Counted from the first letter of the stretch, positions 1 to 7,992 are shown. The stretch is 22,910 nucleotides of DNA from Syntrophaceae bacterium UBA4059 (GCA_002382045.1 DFZJ01000183.1:16627-39536), one strand, 5' to 3'. A program made the numbers and translations. Notes: generated from the letters alone by a model not told the origin.

Positions 1-1337
1 CCGCCTTCGATGAAAAATTCCAGGGGAAGGCCTTCGTGGAGAAGTGTGGCCATATATTTGGCAAAGACTTCTCCATAAAGTTCGTTGCCGCGGAAACTGC
101 GCCTCAGGAAAAACGCTCCGGAATGCCGGAATATGTAACCTAAAGGGAAAAAAGAAAGATTGTTGCCTGCCGCGATGAACGGCATCTGAATATTATTCTT
201 AAAAAAGACGTAAGACAGCAGCAGATAATCAAAATGACTGCGGTGACAGGAAATGATGACAAAAGGCATTTTCTTGGATAAATTACGAATTTTGGCCAGC
301 CCCTCGGAGTCAACGGACAGTCCGTCGTAAACAGTATTCCAAACCCAGGTCAGGACTTTTATCCAGATTTCAATAAACATTTCCTGGTAATCAGCGGCAA
401 TTTCATAAAGATAACGGCGGGCGTCTTTTGCGATAACGGCCCTGTCTTTCTTTGTCTTCTGCGCATAATCATCCATAAAACGGTTGAGGTTTGGATCATG
501 CATCACCATGCCGATATGTTCCTCGCGGGATTTCAATACGGGTCCGACAACCGCTGTTTTCTCTTCTTCAATCCGGTCAATCAACTCTCCGCGCAATTCT
601 AAAATCATTTCATCGCTGGTCACACCCCTGTTGGCTGATAAATAACTGGCCAGATTGATTGGCTCTGCAGGAATCACAAAGGCCTGTTTGGAATAGCGTA
701 TAAAAGTAATCAAACGCCGAATCGTGCCGATATGTTCGGTCTGCCCGAAAAGGATGTTAATCAGGCTTTCATCTTCCTTTTCCCGGCGGCGACCGTAGGC
801 GACAAGGACAGGTACGATGAATATGGGAAAGGAAACATTGCTTTGAAGGTTGATCAGACTGGCCAGTGCGTCCTGAGCGGATGCGCTATCAATAAACTCC
901 GATTCGCCTAAATGGATGATAATGCTTTCATGACCGGAGACTTTCCTTTTCAGAAAATCCAGTTTGCCCTGACGTGTAATCTGATCTTTCCGGAAGCGAC
1001 GCAAAAAGGATGACCCATAAAACTTCATCATCTTGGACAGGGGCTGCCAGAACGACATATTGATGCCGTGACAGTACACCGGCCTGGGCAGACCCTTACG
1101 ACCGGCAAGCTCGGCAATCATCAGACTGTTGAGCTTGCTTCTTTGCTTGATGGCGTAAACGACAACGCCTTCGCCGGCAAGCTCCTGGAGAGCCTTGACA
1201 TCCTCATCGGCGATGGAAACATGTGAAAGATACGTTTTCGCCGGGCGAAAGCGCCAGAAATCCTGTCGGTCATAAATACAGCCGGCATAATATTCATCGT
1301 CATGATGATCGGCGGCAACTGGCTCTTTTTCACTCAT
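1..1337 (-). CDS. plsB: Glycerol-3-phosphate 1-O-acyltransferase PlsB, 3' end missing
   Basis: Membrane-associated enzyme that acylates the sn-1 position of glycerol-3-phosphate, the first step of phospholipid synthesis. I translated it by hand because it runs off the left edge: 445 codons are visible from ATG at 1337. The acyltransferase block I HX4D motif lies in HRSHFD (H365, D370). Block II is GAFFLRRSF (407-415). Block III begins FFIEGG (441-446), exactly where the window cuts, so the C-terminal part is absent here. The roughly 350-residue region before HX4D is long, as in PlsB and unlike the short PlsC. It follows ptsI by 51 bases in the same frame and is probably co-transcribed. An SD-like AGGAAG lies somewhat far upstream (about 15 bases). 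An upstream in-frame TTG is a less likely start. Confidence 0.9.
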   Translation of the reverse strand, partial: MSEKEPVAADHHDDEYYAGCIYDRQDFWRFRPAKTYLSHVSIADEDVKALQELAGEGVVVYAIKQRSKLNSLMIAELAGRKGLPRPVYCHGINMSFWQPLSKMMKFYGSSFLRRFRKDQITRQGKLDFLKRKVSGHESIIIHLGESEFIDSASAQDALASLINLQSNVSFPIFIVPVLVAYGRRREKEDESLINILFGQTEHIGTIRRLITFIRYSKQAFVIPAEPINLASYLSANRGVTSDEMILELRGELIDRIEEEKTAVVGPVLKSREEHIGMVMHDPNLNRFMDDYAQKTKKDRAVIAKDARRYLYEIAADYQEMFIEIWIKVLTWVWNTVYDGLSVDSEGLAKIRNLSKKMPFVIISCHRSHFDYLLLSYVFFKNNIQMPFIAAGNNLSFFPLGYIFRHSGAFFLRRSFRGNELYGEVFAKYMATLLHEGLPLEFFIEG

Positions 1338-1388
1338 AATGAATCCGGTTTCTTCCTGTGGCGTTATCTGCAAAAAATCGCCTGCAAT

Positions 1389-3179
1389 CTATGTTTCTTT
1401 CTTCTGAAATTCATCCGGAAAACGATCGCTCATATAATCCTGAACATAAGCCCGCACATCACCGGCATTGTTATACGACATGGCCTGTTTCAGAAGGTTC
1501 ATGGCCTCCGAAAGCGTTGACTGCTGTATAATTCTTTTGATTCGGGGAATCGCCAGGTGATTCATACTTAATTCATCCAGCTGCATTCCTAAAAGAATCA
1601 GGCAGCAAAGCGGATCGCCCGCCATCTCGCCGCACATGGCCACACGAATATTTGCTTCATGAGCCTGATCCACGATTCTCCTGATCAACCTCAAAACAGC
1701 GGGATGCAAAGGCTCGTAAAGATAGGTGACCCTTTCGTTGGAACGGTCAATCGCCAGGGAATACTGAATTAAATCGTTGGTGCCAATGCTGAAGTAATCC
1801 ACTTCCTGCGCCAGTTGATCGGCAATGATGGCAGCGGCCGGCACTTCGATCATTGCCCCGATTTCCATCCGGTCTGCAATCGGCACGTTCTGGGACAAAA
1901 GTTCCTGGCGTGTCTCTTCCATTAATCGTTTGGCTTCACGAATTTCTTCGATGCAGGCAATCATTGGAAAAAGAATTTTAACCTTGCCCAGAGCACTCAC
2001 ACGCCAGATGGCGCGCAGCTGCGTTTTGAAAAGCTCGACCTCCTTGAGACAAAAACGGATTGCCCGAAGGCCCATCTGCGGGTTGAGTTCTTTAACCTGC
2101 TTTTGGTAGTTGGGGAATTTATCACCGCCCAGATCAAACGTGCGGATGGTTGCCCAAGCAAGATTTTTCTCGGTCACCACCTGGCGATAATTATTAAAAT
2201 GGTCTTCTTCCGTCGGCAAGTCATCCCGGTAGATGTACAAAAATTCCGTCCGGTAAAGTCCGATATACTCGGCGCCGTGCGTAATCGCTGAAGGAATCTC
2301 CTCGATAAATTCTATATTGGAGCCAATTTGCACATGGTGATGATCCAGCGTCACGGCCGGCAGTTTCGCATATTTAAGATACTCATCTTTGGCGTCGTCA
2401 TAATGACGCTTTTTTTCCTCATACCGCTTGAGCATGTCGGGATAGGGATTAACCACCACGAGCCCCGACGTTCCATCGACGATAATATCATCCCCTGTCC
2501 GCACAAAACGGGTCACATTATCCAAACCAACCACAGCAGGCAATTCCATCGATCGGGCGACAATGGCGGTATGCGATGTGCGGCCGCCGCTGTCGGTGGC
2601 AAACCCGATGATTTTGTCCAGTTTCATCTGGGCCGTATCGGCCGGCGACAAGTCGTGTGAAACAATAACCACGCCGTCATAGCCGACTTCCCGAACCGTT
2701 TCATGCCTTTGCTTTTCACCGGATAAATTGCTCAGAATTCGTCGAACGACATACTGCACATCACTGATGCGGCCGCTGATATAGGAGTCTTCCACGCCCT
2801 CAAATATCTGTTTGTAATGATCCAGCGTCATGCGCAGCGCCCACTCGGCGTTGACCCTTAAACGGCGGATATATTTGATGGTGCGGTTGATAAATTTTTT
2901 GTCCGACAGGAGTAAAACGTGAACATCAATAATATAAAGCGGCTCGGTTACCTTTGTTTTTTTGAGGTTTTCCTGAATTTCCAAAAGTTGCCGGGATGAC
3001 TCTTTCAGAGCATTTCTAAAACGCTCTACTTCATGCGGTATTAAATCACTGTTACTGAGTTTATAAAAGGATACCTGGGCATCAAGCGGATCAAATCGGT
3101 ACACTTTTCCGATCACGACCCCCGGAGATACGCCAATCCCTTTAAGAACAAATGTTTTTTTCCCTTGGTCAGCCGTCAT
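1389..3179 (-). CDS. ptsI: PTS enzyme I (phosphoenolpyruvate-protein phosphotransferase)
   Basis: Cytoplasmic enzyme I takes phosphate from PEP and passes it to the histidine of HPr. The 596 residues fit the usual 570-600. An N-terminal HPr-binding helical part (about 30-150) is followed by the phospho-histidine domain with GGRTSHTAIVAR (active H203). The C-terminal PEP barrel carries GTNDLIQYSLAIDRSNE and VAMCGEMAGDP with the catalytic Cys. All key residues are present, so it should be active. The ATG lies 8 bases after the HPr stop, and an SD-like GGAGAAG sits inside the last HPr codons, which fits coupled translation in an IID-HPr-EI operon. It is not the nitrogen-type PtsP, because no GAF domain precedes the enzyme I core. 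Confidence 0.95.
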   Translation of the reverse strand: MTADQGKKTFVLKGIGVSPGVVIGKVYRFDPLDAQVSFYKLSNSDLIPHEVERFRNALKESSRQLLEIQENLKKTKVTEPLYIIDVHVLLLSDKKFINRTIKYIRRLRVNAEWALRMTLDHYKQIFEGVEDSYISGRISDVQYVVRRILSNLSGEKQRHETVREVGYDGVVIVSHDLSPADTAQMKLDKIIGFATDSGGRTSHTAIVARSMELPAVVGLDNVTRFVRTGDDIIVDGTSGLVVVNPYPDMLKRYEEKKRHYDDAKDEYLKYAKLPAVTLDHHHVQIGSNIEFIEEIPSAITHGAEYIGLYRTEFLYIYRDDLPTEEDHFNNYRQVVTEKNLAWATIRTFDLGGDKFPNYQKQVKELNPQMGLRAIRFCLKEVELFKTQLRAIWRVSALGKVKILFPMIACIEEIREAKRLMEETRQELLSQNVPIADRMEIGAMIEVPAAAIIADQLAQEVDYFSIGTNDLIQYSLAIDRSNERVTYLYEPLHPAVLRLIRRIVDQAHEANIRVAMCGEMAGDPLCCLILLGMQLDELSMNHLAIPRIKRIIQQSTLSEAMNLLKQAMSYNNAGDVRAYVQDYMSDRFPDEFQKKET

Positions 3180-3187
3180 GCTATGGT

Positions 3188-3448
3188 TTATTCTTCTCCA
3201 AATTTATTTTCGATCAACGCTTCGAGCTCAGCCAGTGCCTGGGCCGCGTCAGCGCCTTCGGCCCTTACCGTTATCATACTGCCCATCGGACAGGCAAGGG
3301 TCAATATTCCCAAAATGCTTTTCCCGTTAACCGTTTGACCATTGCGTTCAATGAATATTTCTGCGCGATATTTCTGTGCGATCCGGACAAATGATGCAGC
3401 CGCGCGCGCATGCATTCCTAATTTATTTTTCAATTTAAATGTTTTCAT
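3188..3448 (-). CDS. ptsH: HPr phosphocarrier protein
   Basis: Small phosphocarrier between enzyme I and PTS IIA proteins. From ATG at 3448 it has 86 residues, a typical size. The phospho-acceptor is H13 in KLGMHARAAASF. The Pro usually two residues after that His (HARPA) is Ala here. S44 in NGKSILGIL aligns with the regulatory Ser46 of Firmicutes HPr, so HPr kinase control is possible, though no hprK is in view. The chosen ATG overlaps the IID stop as ATGA, a classic coupling arrangement. An in-frame GTG nine bases upstream (3457) is the alternative and would add three residues. It is followed by ptsI after 8 bases. Confidence 0.93.
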   Translation of the reverse strand: MKTFKLKNKLGMHARAAASFVRIAQKYRAEIFIERNGQTVNGKSILGILTLACPMGSMITVRAEGADAAQALAELEALIENKFGEE

Positions 3449-4206
3449 TTCCAACACATTAATAATTCTTTCGCTGAAAAAATCAAAAAAAGAACAACTG
3501 CTCCATACAGAATATAAATTTGTGATACGCCTTTTTTAATCAATAACCAGCAAGTCAAGATGATCGCCAGTGTGGCCGCCACTACAACAAACCGCGACAT
3601 TCCGGAAAAAGTCCGATACCCATCCTGCAAAAGCCAGGCGCCAAAACCGGCCAGAACAATCAGGGACAACCATCGCACCCGACCTGCAATGCGCGGCAGA
3701 TCAATTTTACGGACAAATTCAATCCCCTGCTTTCCATGCCGGTAGCCTTCAATAAAACCCTTTGACCTTAACCAGACAGGCACAGGCATGTAGATCATGA
3801 CAAAGGCTAAAGGAGCCGATACCCAGCCCATCCAGGCCAGACCCGCCGCAAAGATTCCCGCGCAGGGTCTGAGCGCTCCCCAAAAAAAAGTATCGCCAAT
3901 TGCGGCGTAAGGCCCCATCAGACTCTGTTTAACCATCATGATGGAAGAAGCATCTTCCCCCTCATGCCGATCTTCTTCCATCCGGATGATCGAGCCGATC
4001 AGCGGCGTCGATAAATAGGGATGCGTATTAAACATTTGCAAATGCCGCGTCAGCATCTCTGTTTCACCCTTTCCGGATAATTTCTGTTCACGGAGAAGTG
4101 GAATGATTGCGTACACGAAACCAAGATTCTGCATTCGTCGAAAGTTCAGTGCGGCATGGATAAAAAAAGACCTAATAAATATTTGAATTAAAGCCTCTCT
4201 TTTCAT
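3445..4206 (-). CDS. PTS mannose/fructose/sorbose-family IID component, orphan
   Basis: Integral membrane IID subunit of mannose-type PTS permeases, which normally works with IIC to move the sugar and with IIA/IIB for phosphate transfer. The N-terminus with IRSFFIHAALNFRRMQNLGF matches the conserved start of the family and supports ATG at 4206, with an AGGG element very close upstream. GDTFFWGALRPCAGIFAAGLAW is the conserved region before the hydrophobic stretch. The C-terminus has further membrane segments (about 180-250). The length of 253 residues is near the usual 270-280. It overlaps HPr by four bases (ATGA). The odd feature is context: IIA, IIB and IIC, which usually precede IID, are absent, and the upstream neighbour is an unrelated divergent gene. 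Confidence 0.85.
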   Translation of the reverse strand: MKREALIQIFIRSFFIHAALNFRRMQNLGFVYAIIPLLREQKLSGKGETEMLTRHLQMFNTHPYLSTPLIGSIIRMEEDRHEGEDASSIMMVKQSLMGPYAAIGDTFFWGALRPCAGIFAAGLAWMGWVSAPLAFVMIYMPVPVWLRSKGFIEGYRHGKQGIEFVRKIDLPRIAGRVRWLSLIVLAGFGAWLLQDGYRTFSGMSRFVVVAATLAIILTCWLLIKKGVSQIYILYGAVVLFLIFSAKELLMCWK

Positions 4207-4264
4207 TTCCCTACGGCCCCAGGCGCATATATCTTGATTAATTTTCTGCTTTTATGTGTCGAAG

Positions 4265-4293
4265 GAACTAACATAAATGACCCGCTAAGTCAA
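4265..4293 (-). promoter_or_regulatory. Possible promoter for the IID-HPr-EI-plsB operon
   Basis: On the minus strand a TTGACT (4293-4288) is followed after 17 bases by TAGTTC (4270-4265). The -35 is close to consensus but the -10 is poor. The position, about 60 bases before the IID start, is right for an operon promoter. This is pattern matching only. Confidence 0.28.
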
Positions 4294-4303
4294 TTTAATC
4301 ACA

Positions 4304-4405
4304 TCAAATCAATAAGCTTTTATTTTTCTTGACAGGTTTTTTTTTTGCTGTTAAGGACACGCCGGTTTTAATATCAATGGCGACTGTGGATGCTTCCTGA
4401 TTCAT
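4304..4405 (-). CDS. Possible 33-residue Lys-rich small protein
   Basis: A short ORF in the intergenic region upstream of the IID gene. It starts at ATG 4405 with a GGAAAAGAG purine run just upstream and ends at TGA 4304. The product begins MNQEASTVAIDIKTG and has a basic tail with AKKKPVKKNK. The first half uses ordinary codons similar to those of neighbouring genes. I do not recognise a family. It could be a real small basic protein, a remnant of a longer gene, or chance. Its end lies 11 bases before the candidate IID promoter. No terminator is visible after it. Confidence 0.28.
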   Translation of the reverse strand: MNQEASTVAIDIKTGVSLTAKKKPVKKNKSLLI

Positions 4406-4462
4406 TCTCTTTTCCGCAACGTCTCAGAAATCGTTATTTATTATATAAGGGGGTCAGATAAA

Positions 4463-4744
4463 ATGCTTTGCCAGACAGTAAAAAATGGGGTGGAATGCGC
4501 TTTCATGAGCAAAAAAGGCTGTGGTTTTTTCGGCGGCAGCTGTGTTGTGATAATAGACAAATGCGGTGATTGTAATAAGATTTTCGAATATGAGACGGGG
4601 AAGTATTGCAAGGTCTATCCGGATCCGAAGAGCAAGTGGATGACCGGTAACTGTCCGACCGCATCACATGTTAAAATTGAAATCAAGGAAACCCAGAAGA
4701 TCAACCCGCTCAAAGCTTCTAAAAGAGCAAACAAGAAGAAATAG
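4463..4744 (+). CDS. PxxKW family cysteine-rich protein
   Basis: A 93-residue protein with eight cysteines (3, 12, 20, 27, 34, 37, 49, 64), including a CGDC pair at 34-37. The motif PKSKW (55-59) precedes TGNCP, matching a small family named for its PxxKW signature that I know mainly from Desulfobacterota. Its function is unknown. The Cys pattern suggests metal binding or a redox role, with no haem-type CxxCH. No signal peptide is clear, so it is probably cytoplasmic. The tail is Lys-rich (KASKRANKKK). ATG 4463 is supported by AAGGGGG (4447-4453), nine bases upstream. The gene stands alone, divergent from the PTS operon and convergent with merR, with a strong terminator 12 bases after its stop. 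Confidence 0.75.
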   Translation: MLCQTVKNGVECAFMSKKGCGFFGGSCVVIIDKCGDCNKIFEYETGKYCKVYPDPKSKWMTGNCPTASHVKIEIKETQKINPLKASKRANKKK

Positions 4745-4755
4745 CCATTCCTGCT

Positions 4756-4809
4756 GATCATGAGCTAAAAAGCCGGCAATGGTTATTGCCGGCTTTTTAG
4801 CTCATGATC
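4756..4809. terminator. Perfect 25-bp inverted repeat, bidirectional terminator
   Basis: The left arm 4756-4780 is the exact reverse complement of 4785-4809, with a 4-base loop (ggtt). The core is a GC-rich stem (AAAAAGCCGGCAAT / ATTGCCGGCTTTTT) flanked by A and T tracts, so it can end transcription from both the cysteine-rich gene and merR. Pairing continues another 11 bp beyond the A/T tracts. The right arm contains the last codons and the stop of merR (stop 4797-4799). Confidence 0.9.
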
Positions 4810-5135
4810 TTTCTGATTTGTTGTAATTCTCTTTTAATTAAAATTAATTTTTCATGGTAGCCGGATGCGCTCACCGGTTCTTCATCACCGCGCATTTTTA
4901 TCAGTTGTTTTTTGGCCCCGCTAATCGTGAAACGCTTCTGATAGAGCAGTTCGCGGATGATTAATAATTCCTCTACATCTTTTTTTCTGTACAGACGTTG
5001 GGCCGTCTTTGTCCGCACCGGTTTAACCGTTTTAAATTCCGTTTCCCAGTAACGAATGACATAGGGTTCAACACTGAGAATCTTGCTCACTTCTCCAATA
5101 CGGAAATAAGCCTTTTCGGGAATGATGTTATCCAT
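4797..5135 (-). CDS. MerR family DNA-binding regulator
   Basis: A 112-residue transcription factor with an N-terminal MerR winged helix-turn-helix (about 10-78): FRIGEVSKILSVEPYVIRYW, then the wing region TAQRLYRKKDVEELLIIREL. A short C-terminal helix (about 90-112, YHEKLILIKRELQQIRKIMS) would serve as the dimer helix. No Cys-containing effector domain is present, so it is not a metal sensor of the classical kind. It is the last gene of the thrS-to-ihfA cluster, a position kept in many Desulfobacterota, and its target is unknown. Its last codons are part of the perfect inverted repeat that terminates transcription. Confidence 0.88.
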   Translation of the reverse strand: MDNIIPEKAYFRIGEVSKILSVEPYVIRYWETEFKTVKPVRTKTAQRLYRKKDVEELLIIRELLYQKRFTISGAKKQLIKMRGDEEPVSASGYHEKLILIKRELQQIRKIMS

Positions 5136-5183
5136 GCAATTCTCGAATCCTTAAGGAGAAAAACAGCCGCAACCCGATGCAAT

Positions 5184-5223
5184 AAAAAACTCCCCATCCG
5201 GAAATGAACGGGAAAAGTTTTTT
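5184..5223 (-). terminator. Possible weak terminator or attenuator between ihfA and merR
   Basis: In the minus-strand transcript an imperfect hairpin pairs an AACT..CCC arm with GGGG-AGTT and is followed by a run of T. The arms are 5210-5220 and 5187-5194, and the T run is 5189-5184. The loop is large and mismatched, so termination would be partial at best. It would reduce read-through from ihfA into merR. Confidence 0.35.
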
Positions 5224-5260
5224 AAAGTTTCAAGGCAAACGGCGCAGTCAAATAAAATGA

Positions 5261-5536
5261 TTAACCGTTTAAAGATTTACGCAATACCTGGGAGGATTTA
5301 AAAGTCAAAACCCGGCGCGCGGTAATGGATATTTCCTGGCCGGTCTGGGGATTACGGCCGCGTCTTGCGCGTTTCTCTTTCACCATAAAGTTTCCAAACC
5401 CAGATATCTTGACTCTCTCGCCCTGCGCAAGGCTGTCTTTGATGGTGTCAAATACGGATTCAACAATATCCGCTGATTCTTTTTTGGAAAAACCGAGTTT
5501 TTCATAAACATTTTGAATAATATCAATTTTCGTCAT
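5261..5536 (-). CDS. ihfA: Integration host factor subunit alpha
   Basis: DNA-bending HU/IHF family protein that dimerises with IhfB and shapes promoters and nucleoid DNA. The 91 residues are full length for the alpha subunit. The N-terminal helices MTKIDIIQNVYEKLGFSKKE are followed by GFGNFMVKEKRARRGRNPQTG, where the intercalating Pro of the beta arm is P63. The ihfA assignment rather than hup rests on the sequence and on the position directly after pheT, the standard ihfA location. ATG 5536 has a good SD (GGAGGA), and the gap from pheT is 33 bases. Confidence 0.93.
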   Translation of the reverse strand: MTKIDIIQNVYEKLGFSKKESADIVESVFDTIKDSLAQGERVKISGFGNFMVKEKRARRGRNPQTGQEISITARRVLTFKSSQVLRKSLNG

Positions 5537-5569
5537 TTTATTTCCTCCGTTTTAACGTCATGTAAACTG

Positions 5570-7978
5570 TTAGGCTCTTATTTTTGCACCCGTTAGTCGG
5601 ACAGTGTTGTGCATAATTTTGTCGTGAATAGAATTGATTTCCGTATCCGTTAAAGTCCTGTCCAGAGCACGATAGGAAAATCTTAACCCTAAGCTCTTTA
5701 CCCCGTCTTCAAGGCCTTTGCCAGCGTATATATCAAAAATCCCCACATTTTCAAGCAAATCTTCGCGTTGACTCAAAACAATTTCCAGCATCTTCCGGGC
5801 TTCCATCGACACGGGAATAACAAAAGCAACATCACGGGTCACCGCAGGGAATTTCGATATTTCCTTGTAACTGATTTGCTTATATATCTGTTTTTCCAAT
5901 ATATCAAGATTAATTTCAAATACATACGCCGTTCCCTTCAGATCCATTTTCCGCATCACTTCCGGATGCACCTGTCCCAGATAACCTGTATGCGTCTCAT
6001 TCACATACAGACCGCATGATTGACCGGGATGTAAGAATTTTTCAGATGCAGAAGCCAGATAACGGCACTGTTCCAGTTTCAAATCATAAAGCACATTTTC
6101 CAGACAGCCTTTGAGATCATAAAAATCAACATTTACTTTCGAGCCCCAAAGGTCTTCCGATGCTTTTCCCGTTAAAAGGCCGGCCAGAATATTCTTTTCC
6201 TCCGGCAACTCTCCCGCCTTCCGATGCAGGAATATCCGTCCCATTTCAAAGATTTTCAAATTGAAAGACGCATTATTAATGTTTTTCTTCATGGTCTCCA
6301 GCAATCCGTAAGCCAGGGTTGTTCGCATCACTGATTGCTCCTCCGTCAATGGATTTTTGATGACCACAAAGTTACGTCTTTCATCGTCTGACGGCAGGCA
6401 AAGATAATCGACGGAAGCGGGCGATGTAAAACTGTAATTGATGATTTCCGAATAACCGTTGCCGATGAGCAATTGACGGACTCTTGCCTCCAGATCAAGC
6501 CGGGGAATAACGGCCATCTCCGTCACCGAAACGGCAGGCAGGGTTACTGGCACACGATCATAACCATAAAGCCGCACCACTTCTTCAATCAGATCAATTT
6601 CTCTTTCAATATCGACACGATACGTTGGCGGCGTGACGAGATATTTTCCTTTGCTTTCCTGATTCACCGTCATACCGAGGCTCTTCAGAATACGAACAAC
6701 GTCTTTGGCCGCAATGGCGACGCCGATCATTTCACGGATTCTGTCCAGACGCAGGGGAATGTTTTCCACCACCGCTATTTTCTTCGGATATTCATCCAGA
6801 TAATTTTTACAAACAGCACCGCCGGAAAGCTCGGCAATTAATTGCGCCGCACGATTGAGCGCCCGAATCACGCCTTCCGGATCAATGCCCCTTTCGAAAC
6901 GAAAAGCGGCATCGGTCGGCATCGCCATGCGGCGTGACGAACGGCGAATGGATGAAGGATTGAAATAAGCGCTCTCCAGAAAAATGACCTGTGTATCTTC
7001 CTTGACTTCTGAATTGAGACCGCCCATGATTCCGCCAATCGCTACAGGTTTCCGGCCATCGCAGATCAACAGGGTGTCTTCCGGAAGGATTCGGCTTTTT
7101 TCATCCAGCGAAACAAATTCTTCACCCGTTCTTGATTTACGCACAACGATACGCCCCTCTTCCAGAAAACGGAAATCGAATGCGTGCAGCGGTTGACCCA
7201 TTTCCAGCATGACAAAGTTCGTCACATCCACAACATTATTGATCGCGCGTAAACCGGCGGCCTCCAGCCGCGTCTTCATCCATACCGGCGAATCGCCGAT
7301 TTTAACATTTTTAATCATCCTGGCGGAATAACGCGGACACAGATCCGCATCAACAATGGAGACCGATGAAAGCGAGGAAATATCTTCGTCTGATTCTTTG
7401 ATTTTAACAGCCGGCATTTTTACTTTCCTGCCGGTTAAGGCGGCAACTTCACGGGCCATACCGATCATACTCAGACAATCGGACCGGTTCGGTGTAACAC
7501 TGACATCCAAAACCGTATCACCCAGATTCAGGGCCTTCTCCAGCGGTGTCCCGAGCGCCAGACCTGCCGGTAATTGCATGATACCGGATGCGTCATCACC
7601 GATTTCCAGTTCCGTCTCCGAACAGAGCATGCCGTCGGATTTCTCGCCGCGCAATACCGTTGATTTGATCGTGTATCCACCGGGAATAACCGCTCCAACC
7701 TTTGCCAGAGGCACCACATCCCCGGCTTTAATATTTTTAGCGCCACAGACAATCGGATACGTCCCGGTTCCGTCCGTCACATCGCACAAAGACAGTTTAT
7801 CCGCACCAGGATGGGGTCTGACTGATAAAATTTTAGCGACTGCAACGCCTGTAAATTTATGAGACAGCGTCTTGATTTCATCGACTTCCAGACCGGCCAT
7901 GGTTAAACGGTCCGCAAGTTCCTGCGCCGTTAAGTCCAGATCAATATAATCTTTAAGCCATTTGAGACTGACGAGCAT
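5570..7978 (-). CDS. pheT: Phenylalanine-tRNA ligase beta subunit
   Basis: Beta chain of the cytoplasmic (alpha-beta)2 PheRS, which binds tRNA-Phe and edits mischarged Tyr. The 802 residues match the usual 790-805. Domains in order are the N-terminal MLVSLKWLKDYIDL, an OB-fold tRNA-binding domain (about 40-150), the B3/B4 editing region (about 215-375, with GRKPVAIGGIMGG), B5 (about 400-475), the catalytic-like core, and a C-terminal ferredoxin-like anticodon-binding domain (about 708-800, starting near ISKFPAVTRDVAFVI). ATG 7978 follows AGGAGAG at nine bases. It lies 14 bases after pheS in the same operon. Confidence 0.97.
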   Translation of the reverse strand: MLVSLKWLKDYIDLDLTAQELADRLTMAGLEVDEIKTLSHKFTGVAVAKILSVRPHPGADKLSLCDVTDGTGTYPIVCGAKNIKAGDVVPLAKVGAVIPGGYTIKSTVLRGEKSDGMLCSETELEIGDDASGIMQLPAGLALGTPLEKALNLGDTVLDVSVTPNRSDCLSMIGMAREVAALTGRKVKMPAVKIKESDEDISSLSSVSIVDADLCPRYSARMIKNVKIGDSPVWMKTRLEAAGLRAINNVVDVTNFVMLEMGQPLHAFDFRFLEEGRIVVRKSRTGEEFVSLDEKSRILPEDTLLICDGRKPVAIGGIMGGLNSEVKEDTQVIFLESAYFNPSSIRRSSRRMAMPTDAAFRFERGIDPEGVIRALNRAAQLIAELSGGAVCKNYLDEYPKKIAVVENIPLRLDRIREMIGVAIAAKDVVRILKSLGMTVNQESKGKYLVTPPTYRVDIEREIDLIEEVVRLYGYDRVPVTLPAVSVTEMAVIPRLDLEARVRQLLIGNGYSEIINYSFTSPASVDYLCLPSDDERRNFVVIKNPLTEEQSVMRTTLAYGLLETMKKNINNASFNLKIFEMGRIFLHRKAGELPEEKNILAGLLTGKASEDLWGSKVNVDFYDLKGCLENVLYDLKLEQCRYLASASEKFLHPGQSCGLYVNETHTGYLGQVHPEVMRKMDLKGTAYVFEINLDILEKQIYKQISYKEISKFPAVTRDVAFVIPVSMEARKMLEIVLSQREDLLENVGIFDIYAGKGLEDGVKSLGLRFSYRALDRTLTDTEINSIHDKIMHNTVRLTGAKIRA

Positions 7979-7992
7979 GAGATAAAGCTCTC

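Noticed and set aside
1121..1333. A 70-codon minus-strand ORF at the left end
   Set aside because: It lies out of frame inside plsB, which shows clear acyltransferase motifs over the whole stretch.
4329..4334. TTGACA as a -35 for the cysteine-rich gene
   Set aside because: No acceptable -10 follows at 16-18 bases, and it is more than 120 bases from the start. It may simply be part of the small antisense ORF.
7356..7862. A 168-codon plus-strand ORF
   Set aside because: It is antisense to pheT and has no recognisable motif; long antisense ORFs are common over GC-rich codons.
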